Below are positions 8,917-16,921 of a stretch of DNA of 64,000 nucleotides, piece after piece. The position numbers and the translations under genes are program-made. Position 1 is the stretch's first letter. Every line of letters starts with the position of its first letter. The stretch covers positions 1 to 64,000 of the forward strand of contig DATGGK010000122.1 of NCBI GenBank assembly GCA_035308565.1. The letters run 5' to 3'. Origin of the DNA: JANXLS01 sp035308565 (GTDB lineage Bacteria; Planctomycetota; SZUA-567; H5-PLA8). Below the pieces are notes generated by a model. That model was not told where the DNA came from, made no database searches, and saw only the letters and a program-made list of their open reading frames with translations.

Positions 8917-10950
8917 TCAGCGTTCGCACCGCTTGAACAATCGCGGCGCGAAATCATACAGCGCGTCGCGCCACGTCTGCCATTCGTGCGACAAGCCCTC
9001 GCTGTCACGAACGACCACGTTCTTGATGCCGGATTGCTGGAGCGCGCTGGAAAGCGTGGCCGCGCTCTTGTGAATGTTGGCGTCCATCCCGACCGTGCCA
9101 GAGTGGAGATACAAGAGATTCACTTTCTGATCGAACGCGGCGGGATTCGCGAACACGCGATCGTAGGCCGTCTTGGGATCAACATCGCGAACACCGCTGA
9201 AGGACGCTATTGCGGAAAACACATCCAGATGCGTCAACCCGATTTTGAGAGCTTGTCCGCCACCCATTGATAGTCCCGCGATGGCGCGATGTTCCCGATT
9301 GGCGCACGTGCGAAACGTGGCGTCGATGAGGGGAATCAAATCTTTGATGACCACGTCCTCGAAAGCGCCACCGTCGCCGCGTCCGGGTTGCGGCGGCGTG
9401 GCCGGCGCGCCCGCGCGCGTGGCGTAGCCTTTCTCCATGACGACGATCATCGGACACGCGTTGCCCGCCGCGATTAAGTTGTCGAGGATGAAGTTGACGT
9501 GACCCTGCCGGCTCCAACCCGTTTCATCTTCGCCGGCACCGTGCTGCAAATAGAGTACAGGATAGCGCTGGCATGAATTGGCCTCGTAGCCCGGCGGCGT
9601 ATAGACCTGAAAATGCCGCTCTTTTCCGGTCACTTTTGAAGTGTACCAGAGCGAGAGCACTTCGCCGTGGGGCACGTTTTTGGCGTAGAAAAAATCGACG
9701 CCCGGTTTTGGAATATCGATCCCGCTCGTGGGCTTGCCGGTGCCGAAGAACACGTCGCTGGCGGGGTCGTTGATCTGGACGCCGTCCACTTTGAGCGTGT
9801 AGTAATGGAACCCGGGGACCACTGGCGGCGTTGTCACCGCCCAGACGCCATCGTCGCCTCGTTCCATGTTCCACGGCCCGCCCGTGCCCAAACCGAAGTT
9901 GCCCACGACTTGGACCGACTTCGCATCCGGCGCCTTATAGCGGAATGTCACGCGGAAGTCGGAGTGAATGCGCGGGTACGGTGAATTGTTGACGTTGGTC
10001 GGAGCGGGCTTCGAGTCGTCAACGCTCGCCTCCGATACTTTGCTTTTCTTTTGTGGCGCGTCGTCAGGCTTCTTTTGCGGTACGTTGTTCTCCTGCTTTT
10101 GCTCGCGAAACAGCAGTTGAGCGAAGCGGTACAGTTCGGCCTTCCACAGCTTGTAATTGTGCTGTCCGCCGGAAATGACATTGTACAGGTGCGGCACCTT
10201 TTTCTCGTCGAGCATGGCGTGAACGTTCTGGCTAATCCTGAACAGGCCGTCCTTGTCGCCGCAAGCGAGGTAGAGCAGACGCAGTTTCTTCGTCGCCTCC
10301 GCGGGGTCTTTTATGAGGTCTGCGGGAGGCTTGGTATTTGGCGCGGACGAGAACCCACCCACCCAGGCGAACGTATCGAGATTATTCAGCCCGAAGTTGA
10401 GCGACTGCCCGCCGCCCATCGACAGGCCGGCCAGAGCACGCGATTCGCGGTCTGACTTTGCCGAGTATTTTTTGTCGATGAACGGGATCAGATCGGTGAG
10501 CAATTCTTTCTCGAATGCGGCGAACGGCTGCATCTGCTGAGGTATCGGATCGCGCGGCTTCACGTCCTTCGAAGCTCGCCCGTTCGGCAGGACCACGATC
10601 ATCGGCACGATCTTTTTTTCGGCAAAAAGGTTATCCAGGATCACGTCGGGCGAACCGTCGCGCGCCCACTCGTTTTCATCGCCGCCGATGCCGTGGAGCA
10701 GGTACAGGACCGGATACTTTTGATCCTTCGAATATCCCGGTGGGGTATACACCCGCGTCTTGCGCTTGATCCCCACGGTCGTTGAGTCGTATTCGACCGT
10801 CTCCAGTTTGCCGTGTGCGATACTCTGTCGGCGCGCGTCGAAACCATCGGGCGGCGCGGGAAGATTCGCGTCACTGGCCTGTGCGAAGGTCGGCGTGGTT
10901 GCGAACGCCAGCACAATAATTGAAACGAGCATCGCGATGCGTTTGCTCAC
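8917..10950 (-). CDS. Bimodular CE1-type esterase: esterase-CBM48-like-esterase
   Basis: A secreted 677-residue protein with two complete esterase-D/CE1 alpha/beta-hydrolase domains. The first (about 45-300) has the nucleophile motif GLSMGGGQSL and the His in GGQHNYKLW; the second (about 430-675) has GLSMGGGQAL and the His in LSHEWQTW. Between them (about 325-420) lies an E-set/CBM48-like module (VTFRYKAPDAKSVQVVGNFG, then FHYYTLKVDG). The linker at about 300-320 is rich in Lys, Pro and Asp. Such proteins include feruloyl and acetyl-xylan esterases, which fits the nearby xylanase. The start is GTG at 10950 with GGAGG 7 bp upstream, followed by a signal peptide. It lies 11 bp after marR and is probably in its operon. 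Confidence 0.9.
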   Translation of the reverse strand: MSKRIAMLVSIIVLAFATTPTFAQASDANLPAPPDGFDARRQSIAHGKLETVEYDSTTVGIKRKTRVYTPPGYSKDQKYPVLYLLHGIGGDENEWARDGSPDVILDNLFAEKKIVPMIVVLPNGRASKDVKPRDPIPQQMQPFAAFEKELLTDLIPFIDKKYSAKSDRESRALAGLSMGGGQSLNFGLNNLDTFAWVGGFSSAPNTKPPADLIKDPAEATKKLRLLYLACGDKDGLFRISQNVHAMLDEKKVPHLYNVISGGQHNYKLWKAELYRFAQLLFREQKQENNVPQKKPDDAPQKKSKVSEASVDDSKPAPTNVNNSPYPRIHSDFRVTFRYKAPDAKSVQVVGNFGLGTGGPWNMERGDDGVWAVTTPPVVPGFHYYTLKVDGVQINDPASDVFFGTGKPTSGIDIPKPGVDFFYAKNVPHGEVLSLWYTSKVTGKERHFQVYTPPGYEANSCQRYPVLYLQHGAGEDETGWSRQGHVNFILDNLIAAGNACPMIVVMEKGYATRAGAPATPPQPGRGDGGAFEDVVIKDLIPLIDATFRTCANREHRAIAGLSMGGGQALKIGLTHLDVFSAIASFSGVRDVDPKTAYDRVFANPAAFDQKVNLLYLHSGTVGMDANIHKSAATLSSALQQSGIKNVVVRDSEGLSHEWQTWRDALYDFAPRLFKRCER

Positions 10951-10961
10951 GATTCATCCTC

Positions 10962-11423
10962 CTATGTCTGAGTGGAAACTGGATCGCCAAGCTGCACGCA
11001 CTCCGAGTTAAGCGCGCCCGCAACTCGATTCAACAGGCCGACAAGGGTGCTAAACTCTTTGGGTCGCAGCGTTCCCTGCATTTGCACGCGGATGGCCTCG
11101 CCCGCCATCCAAACTTCCCGAAACTTTCGCTTTCCTGCTGCTGTGAGGGCAACCGTCCGAGCGCGGGAATCGGTCGAATTCGCAATTCGCCGGACCAGTC
11201 CGCGCCGTTCCAACAAGACCAGCATCGCTCGCACCGTACTTGGATCAGACGACATGCGGCGGGCAAGTTCCCGCTGGGTGAGAGCATGTCCGCGTTGGAG
11301 CGTCGCGAGAAGAACGAACTGGTCGGCGGTGATGCCATGCGGCGCGAATTGTGTGTCCGACTGCCGGTGGAGCGCCAGATAAGCAGCCCTGAGCGCTATC
11401 GGGAGTTCAGCATTGCTCATCAT
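10962..11423 (-). CDS. MarR-family transcriptional regulator
   Basis: A winged-helix repressor of about 153 residues. The recognition region reads LTQRELARRMSSDPSTVRAMLVLLERRGLV and is followed by the beta-wing with the family's D-x-R motif (NSTDSRARTVALTAAGK). ATG 11423 is preferred (ATG 11420 also possible); a further ATG at 11441 would overlap a perfect palindrome that looks like the gene's own operator. The gene is upstream of the double esterase and probably cotranscribed with it, while the RND pump gene ends 92 bp away on the other side of the operator. The ligand is unknown; aromatic acids released from xylan would be a reasonable guess. Confidence 0.88.
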   Translation of the reverse strand: MMSNAELPIALRAAYLALHRQSDTQFAPHGITADQFVLLATLQRGHALTQRELARRMSSDPSTVRAMLVLLERRGLVRRIANSTDSRARTVALTAAGKRKFREVWMAGEAIRVQMQGTLRPKEFSTLVGLLNRVAGALNSECVQLGDPVSTQT

Positions 11424-11440
11424 CGAAAGTCTCTGGATCA

Positions 11441-11460
11441 TTCGTGCGTATACGCACGAA
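11441..11460. promoter_or_regulatory. 20-bp perfect palindrome, probable MarR operator
   Basis: TTCGTGCGTATACGCACGAA is an exact palindrome of 20 bp, 17 bp upstream of the preferred marR start. MarR proteins bind palindromes of this size in their own promoters. Size, symmetry and place support the call; binding is inferred. Confidence 0.7.
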
Positions 11461-11532
11461 ATTCAATACTATTGCTGGAGCCAACCGAGCGCAAGGGTCT
11501 TTTCGACCCACGTTGCGCAGAGGAAGGCGGCA

Positions 11533-14500
11533 TCAATGTGCCGCGGTCTTTTGCTCGACACACGCTTCCGCAGCCCCTTGTTTATGTTCGCTCGGCGACC
11601 CGGTGCCGCCCGAATGCGGCGGGTCCCACTTCACCAGACGCAGGTTTTCTACAAACAAGACATACAAGACGGGGACGAGGACGAGCGTCACCATCGTTGC
11701 TGCGAGCAATCCGGCGATCTGTACGTAACACATCGGCTCCCAAAGAGTCCCACCGCGAAGCGCCAGCGGAACGAGCCCGCCCACGGTCGCCAGCACCGTG
11801 ACCAGCACGGGCCGCAGCCGCGCAAGACCGGCTTCTACCACGGCGCGGCGGAGCGGCACACCGTGATGGTGTGCTTCCTCGATGAAGTCGAAGAGGACGA
11901 TCACATGGCTGACGATGACGCCGGCCAGCGACGCGACGCCGAGGAATGCCATGAACCCGAATGGTGCGTTGAACACGAGCAAGCCCAGCATTCCCGCGAC
12001 CATTCCGAACGGCACCGCCGCGAAAACCAGGATGGGTTTGGTCACGCTCTCGAATTGCATAACCAGCACGAAATAGATCGCGAGCATGGAAACCAACAGA
12101 GCGACCTGGACATCGCCAAATCCCTTCGTCTGCTCGAAATCCTCGCCACCAAATTCATAGCGATAGCCAGGCGGACAACTGATCGAAACTAGGTCCTTCT
12201 TCAACTGTTTAACCAGCGCGCTCGGCAGCGTGCCCGGCGCCGCGTCACACTTAACCGTGATGCAACGCGCGTGATCCCTGCGCCGGATTTTGGGTGGAAC
12301 CATTTCGTAGCGCCCTTCGGCGATCTGGCGGAACGGAACGCGACCGTTGGTCAGGGAACTGATGGCGGAAAGATTGTACAAATCCGTCATTTGGCTGCGC
12401 TCTTCAGCACGCAGGTACAGACGGATATCGATAAGCTTGTCGCCTTCGCGCAGTTGTGTCACCGCGTAGCCGGACAACCCTGTATACATGGTCATGGCCA
12501 CATCCTGATTGGTGATCCCAGTGATGCTGGCTCGCTCAGGGTCCACGTTGAGCGTAGCCTGCACGATTTCCGGGTCCCAGTCGTCGTGGATGTTCGCGGA
12601 ACCCGGCATGGCGGCCAAGTCGTCTTTAATTCTTCCGGCCAACCGGCGCAGCGCCGGCATATCCGGCCCGTAGATTCGAAGCTGGACGGGTACGCCAATC
12701 GGCGGTCCGGTCTCCAACTGCTCAATGGTGATGCGAGCGGAGCTGACCTTCTGCACCAACTCCAATTTCAGCCGCTTGACCAGTTCCGAGGTCTCCTTCT
12801 TGTCAGTATTGTGGACCAGAATCTGCGCGTACGCATCCGAGGGCATTTCGGGAGCAACGGAGAGCCAGAAACGCGGGCCGCCCTGGCCAATAAAGCTCGT
12901 GTAAGAATTAATGTGATTGCCTTCCAACTGATCCATCAACTGGATAATGCGTTTGGTTTCGGCGCTGGTGGCGTTGAGTGGAGTGCCTTCGGGCATGAAT
13001 ACATTGACCGTGAACACGTCGTGAAGGTCTTTCGGAAAAAAGGCGCTTCCGATGAGAGGCAGCAGCGAAACGGCTCCAGCCAGGAACACCACTGCCAGCG
13101 TCAAGGTTCTGAATTTGTGCTGGATTGCGGATGTGACAAATCGGTTGAACAGACCCGGGAAGCCTTTCAACGCCGTACCGGAGGACACGCCGAGACTCTT
13201 CTGTCCTTTCAGAATGTAATAGCCGAGCAGCGGCACAAAGGTCATGGAAGTAATGCGGCTGCACACCAGCGACGCCGTCACCACGACCGGCAGCGAGTAG
13301 ATGAAATCGCCAGTCTTTCCGCTCACCAGCAGCAGCGGGAGGAAGGCCACGCAGTTCGTCAGGGTCGCGTACATGATTGCGTGGGCGAGCTTGTTGGGCC
13401 CGAGCCACGCGGCCGTGGTGCGGTCAGTCCCCTCAGCCAGTTCGCGATTGATGGCGTCTGCCGCAACCACTGGATCATCCACCAGCAGGCCCAGCGCGAT
13501 GATCAGCGCCGCGATGGAAACTTGCTGGATGTCAATCCCAAGCAGATTCACCACGCCCAGCGTCATGGCCACTGTGATGGGGATCGTCAGGGCCACGACC
13601 AGGGCGCTGCGCCATTCCATGAACAGCAAGCAGCAAATGATCACGATCACCACTGCTTCCAGGAAGTTCTGATTGCACTCGGCGATCTTCGCATGAACCT
13701 CTTCAGGCTCGTTGCTCGTACGCTCGACACGCAAGTCCTGCGGCAACTCGTACTGAAGTTCCTCCAGCGCGGACTCCAATTCTTTCGAGAATTGACTGAC
13801 TTGTGTTCCCTTGATCTGGCGAATGGCCAGCGTCACCGCGCGGCTGGTCTGAAGCGACGAGTCCTGTGCGTTTGATGCCGGCGCTTTGACCGTTCGAAAA
13901 TTCATGACTTCGGGCGGATCGGCGTAGCCACGCGTCACATCCACCATATCCCGCAGATACAGCGGCAATCCGCCCGCATTGACCGCGATAACGACGTTGT
14001 CAATGTCTTGTTCGCTGTTGAATTCGCCCGACGGTCGGACCTCGACTTTCTGGCTGGGAAGTTCGAGCGAACCGCCCGGCAGGTTGATGTTGCGCGCTTG
14101 GATGCGCTTGACCACTTCTTTCGGCGAAATGCCAAACTTCTCAAAACGCTGACTGCTATAGGAGAGCGTGATCTGCTCGTCCTGCACGCCGATCTCCGTC
14201 ACCTTGCCAACGGTCGGGTTTTTCTTCAGCACGTCCCGGATACGGTCTGCGAATTGATGGAGTTCGCGATACGTGTATTTATCGCGCGCATTCAAGCGCA
14301 GCTTCGCCTGCAGCTCGTCGAGGTTCTGGACAAAAAAGCCATGCCAGACATCCGGATGCCACTCGCGCAGCAGCAATTCCTCAGTTTCGTACGCTTGTAG
14401 CTTTTTATCGAGTGACGTCCGGTCCGTGAGCGCCTGGAAGTCCAGCATGGCCGCTCCCGGCGCTTGCAGCAGGCGGACATCGCGTCCAAGACCCTGTTCG

Positions 14501-15126
14501 TTCAAAAAGCGGATGAGGCGCTCGCCCATCCGAATAACGACCGCGTCCGCAACCGTGCGAGGGTAGACCATCACGCCGCTGACCCTGTCTTCGCGAAATT
14601 CCGGCGAAGCCTCCGAGCGAGCTTGCGCCAATACGGATTTGATTGCATCGGCGCGCAACGCTATGTCAACATCACTCACAGGCGGGCTCGACACTGTCAG
14701 CATAACCGCGGCAGTCTCTCCAAAATCCGTGTCCAACATGGCTTGAATTGGAGTGCCATTAATGGTTGGGAGGTCTGTGATTTCGTTCAGCTTCTGCCGC
14801 AGATCCATCCAGACTTGGTCTGAATTCTTTGTGCGCTCAAATAGCTCCACAAAAACAAAGGCCGCGCCCTGGCGACTGATCGAGTAGACGTGTTCAACGG
14901 CCGGGTTTTCGGACAATTTCCGTTCGATCTTGCAGGTGAGTTCCTGCTCGACTTTTTCGGGGCGCGCACCGGGGTACACCGCGTACGCAACGGCGATACG
15001 CACAGGCACAGTGGGATCCTGCCGTTGAGGCATTCGGGTGTAGGACCAGAAGCCCCAAGCCATAGTCATGAGTAACATGATCCATGCAACCGGCCGTTTT
15101 TTGACGAAGTACTCGCTTGTTGTCAT
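11533..15126 (-). CDS. RND efflux pump inner-membrane subunit (AcrB/HAE1-like), enlarged
   Basis: Proton-driven export of drugs or other small amphiphiles through a periplasmic adaptor and an outer-membrane channel. The 1197 residues show the RND plan: one N-terminal helix, a large periplasmic loop, helices 2-6 with the proton-relay acids in GLLVDDPVVAADA, a second loop, and helices 8-12. It is about 150 residues longer than AcrB; most of the excess lies at about residues 150-285, between VMLTVSS and YTYRELHQFAD, in the first porter region. AAAGG lies 8 bp before ATG 15126. The adaptor gene is just upstream on the same strand, but no outer-membrane partner sits beside this pair; the TolC-like protein at 22.4-23.7 kb may serve. 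Confidence 0.92.
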   Translation of the reverse strand: MTTSEYFVKKRPVAWIMLLMTMAWGFWSYTRMPQRQDPTVPVRIAVAYAVYPGARPEKVEQELTCKIERKLSENPAVEHVYSISRQGAAFVFVELFERTKNSDQVWMDLRQKLNEITDLPTINGTPIQAMLDTDFGETAAVMLTVSSPPVSDVDIALRADAIKSVLAQARSEASPEFREDRVSGVMVYPRTVADAVVIRMGERLIRFLNEQGLGRDVRLLQAPGAAMLDFQALTDRTSLDKKLQAYETEELLLREWHPDVWHGFFVQNLDELQAKLRLNARDKYTYRELHQFADRIRDVLKKNPTVGKVTEIGVQDEQITLSYSSQRFEKFGISPKEVVKRIQARNINLPGGSLELPSQKVEVRPSGEFNSEQDIDNVVIAVNAGGLPLYLRDMVDVTRGYADPPEVMNFRTVKAPASNAQDSSLQTSRAVTLAIRQIKGTQVSQFSKELESALEELQYELPQDLRVERTSNEPEEVHAKIAECNQNFLEAVVIVIICCLLFMEWRSALVVALTIPITVAMTLGVVNLLGIDIQQVSIAALIIALGLLVDDPVVAADAINRELAEGTDRTTAAWLGPNKLAHAIMYATLTNCVAFLPLLLVSGKTGDFIYSLPVVVTASLVCSRITSMTFVPLLGYYILKGQKSLGVSSGTALKGFPGLFNRFVTSAIQHKFRTLTLAVVFLAGAVSLLPLIGSAFFPKDLHDVFTVNVFMPEGTPLNATSAETKRIIQLMDQLEGNHINSYTSFIGQGGPRFWLSVAPEMPSDAYAQILVHNTDKKETSELVKRLKLELVQKVSSARITIEQLETGPPIGVPVQLRIYGPDMPALRRLAGRIKDDLAAMPGSANIHDDWDPEIVQATLNVDPERASITGITNQDVAMTMYTGLSGYAVTQLREGDKLIDIRLYLRAEERSQMTDLYNLSAISSLTNGRVPFRQIAEGRYEMVPPKIRRRDHARCITVKCDAAPGTLPSALVKQLKKDLVSISCPPGYRYEFGGEDFEQTKGFGDVQVALLVSMLAIYFVLVMQFESVTKPILVFAAVPFGMVAGMLGLLVFNAPFGFMAFLGVASLAGVIVSHVIVLFDFIEEAHHHGVPLRRAVVEAGLARLRPVLVTVLATVGGLVPLALRGGTLWEPMCYVQIAGLLAATMVTLVLVPVLYVLFVENLRLVKWDPPHSGGTGSPSEHKQGAAEACVEQKTAAH

Positions 15127-15150
15127 GTGCGTAACCTTTCAATTCAATCA

Positions 15151-15224
15151 TTTGTACCGCCGGCTTTCAGCCGGCCAGTTTCATGTTGTCGTGATCGTGC
15201 CGGCTGGAAGCCGGCGGTACAAAA
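15151..15224. repeat. Palindromic intergenic repeat (GTACCGCCGGCTT type)
   Basis: The arms at 15151-15175 and 15199-15224 are reverse complements with a single internal mismatch (CTTTCAG against CTTCCAG), and each arm is itself a CCGGCTT/AGCCGG hairpin. It fills the gap between the adaptor and pump genes, so it would fold in their mRNA. A shorter relative (GCCGGC...GCCGGCGGTAC) lies at 50,030-50,055. Confidence 0.7.
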
Positions 15225-15227
15225 CGG

Positions 15228-16589
15228 TCATTCGAGAACCGTCACGTCCGGTTCGCCATTCAATCGATTTGCGCCATTGACGACGATGCGGTCGCCGGCT
15301 TTCACATCACTGCCAGGAAGAATTTCGACGCTGTTGCCGTAGACTCCGCCGAGGAGAACCTGGCGGCGTACCGCTTTCCCGTTCTCCAACCGGTAAACAC
15401 AAAAGTGATGAGCGTCCGCTCCGGGCTGCAGCGCCGTCAGCGGGAGAAGCATCGCTTCCCGTTCTGTACCGATGCGCAGTGACGCAATCATGCCGGAGCG
15501 CAGCCGTCCGTGGGGATGGCTGGCGTTCGGAGGGTTGTTAAGAGTGACTTCGACCAGGAATGTGCGGGTCGTGGAATCCGCGGCCGGCGCGATCTTGGTC
15601 ACGTCGCCGGTGAACTTTTCCCAACCCAGCGCTTCGACCAGGACGTCAAGTTTGTCGCCGACCGCGACCTTTGGCGCGAACGTCCGATTGGCTTCGTCGC
15701 CCAGTAACAGATCGGGCACTTGAAATTCAACGTGGACCTGCGCCACGTCCATGACGGTGAAAACGGACTGATACGCAGCCACACGTTCACCCGCCTCTAC
15801 CTTCTTTGCGACGACTGTGGCATTAGAGAAAGGAACTTTCAGGAAGCAGTCTTTTAACCGGTCATTCGACGTATCGAGGCTGACTTGCGCCGCGTGTTCA
15901 TGCTGCTGAGCCGCCGAAAGTGCCTGTTGCGCCGCCACCACCTGTTGTGCCGCCGCTTTGACATTTGCCGCTGAAACATCCCGCTGGCTGGCGGCCAGAT
16001 CAATTGAGCGCTGAGACGTGGCCTCTGGGGTCATCGAGGCGAATCGGTCTGCATCAAGTTTGGCGAACGCGAAGTCGTGCTCGCGCGCCTTCAACAGTGC
16101 TTCTACAGCCCCCAAACCGGCTTCAGCCAGACGGACGGTGGCCCGAGCTTGCTCCAACGCGGCTGCTTCCGTCGCAACCGCCAGCCGGTAATCGCGCGTC
16201 TCCAGTTGCGCAATAATGATGTCTTGCGTGAGACGATCCCCTTCCTGAACATTACGTGTGCCGGAACTGATGTCGATTTGATGCAGCGCTTCAACCGTCC
16301 CGGGAACCTTGAATGAAAGTTCCACGGTTCGCCGAGGCTTGACAATCGCACTGAAGCGCGCCGCAGTCTGCAACTTCTCTGGCTTGATTTCGATGACACT
16401 CACCACGGGCTTGGATGGCGGAGCCTGACGCTGCTCGCGAGAGATCAAGCGGCGTACATCCGACTGGATGGAATTGGCTGCCGCGTGGACCCGCTCACTG
16501 GGCACGAAGAAGTAAACTGTCGCGCCTGATACGACCAGCGCAATGGGAAGTATGAAGTACCATTTCAGAAGAAATTTAATGATTCGCAT
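15228..16589 (-). CDS. RND pump periplasmic adaptor (membrane fusion protein)
   Basis: Links the RND pump to the outer-membrane channel. The 453 residues show an N-terminal membrane anchor (FILPIALVVSGATVYFFV), a beta-barrel/lipoyl part (SFKVPGTVEALHQ and KVPFSNATVVAKKVEAGERVAAYQ) on both sides of a long Ala/Gln-rich helical hairpin (about 130-245), and a C-terminal domain ending GDRIVVNGANRLN. AAGGAG sits 6 bp before ATG 16589. It is the first gene of a two-gene operon with the pump. The 330 bp upstream hold a TTCGCGAA box cluster and a possible sigma-54 promoter. Confidence 0.9.
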   Translation of the reverse strand: MRIIKFLLKWYFILPIALVVSGATVYFFVPSERVHAAANSIQSDVRRLISREQRQAPPSKPVVSVIEIKPEKLQTAARFSAIVKPRRTVELSFKVPGTVEALHQIDISSGTRNVQEGDRLTQDIIIAQLETRDYRLAVATEAAALEQARATVRLAEAGLGAVEALLKAREHDFAFAKLDADRFASMTPEATSQRSIDLAASQRDVSAANVKAAAQQVVAAQQALSAAQQHEHAAQVSLDTSNDRLKDCFLKVPFSNATVVAKKVEAGERVAAYQSVFTVMDVAQVHVEFQVPDLLLGDEANRTFAPKVAVGDKLDVLVEALGWEKFTGDVTKIAPAADSTTRTFLVEVTLNNPPNASHPHGRLRSGMIASLRIGTEREAMLLPLTALQPGADAHHFCVYRLENGKAVRRQVLLGGVYGNSVEILPGSDVKAGDRIVVNGANRLNGEPDVTVLE

Positions 16590-16655
16590 GATTCGCTCCT
16601 TCTACGTTTGGTTCGTACTGGGTTTCGACGTGGTTCGATTTCTTTTGTGGAGAAC

Positions 16656-16671
16656 ACGAATCGAGTGCCAA
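16656..16671 (-). promoter_or_regulatory. Possible sigma-54 promoter of the RND operon
   Basis: On the minus strand TTGGCAC matches the -24 element exactly; ten bases after its GG comes GT rather than the expected GC, so the -12 element is imperfect. It lies about 70 bp upstream of the adaptor start with the TTCGCGAA boxes about 100 bp further out, the usual geometry. The rest of 16,590-16,921 shows no gene. Confidence 0.3.
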
Positions 16672-16772
16672 TCGGATTTTGCGGCGATGGGTATGTTGCA
16701 AGATGTTCAACGGTGAGTGCTTTAAGATGTGTGGGGCCGGGCGATCTTGAGGTTTTCGCGGCCAGGATGGCT

Positions 16773-16798
16773 TTCGCGAATTCGCGATACTTCGCGAA
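16773..16798. promoter_or_regulatory. TTCGCGAA box cluster, probable activator site 1
   Basis: TTCGCGAA at 16773-16780, TTCGCGAT at 16781-16788 and TTCGCGAA at 16791-16798 lie 8 and 10 bp apart. The same kind of triplet stands upstream of osmC at 18,356-18,384. The two clusters flank the sigma-54 activator gene, so this is probably its upstream activating site. Confidence 0.6.
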
Positions 16799-16921
16799 AT
16801 TGATTTATGACTTCAATGGACTTCTGATAACCTGAATTCGTTTTCTCCGTGCCGCATGGAAACCTCCATAGGGTAATGACTGGGTACGGACATCGACGAC
16901 CGCAAGCGCGCGGAGGCCAAG

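Noticed and set aside
12271..13875. Open frame of 534 codons on the plus strand
   Set aside because: Lies wholly opposite the RND pump gene; rich in His, Arg and Gln, no domain, no ribosome site. An antisense shadow of high-GC coding DNA.
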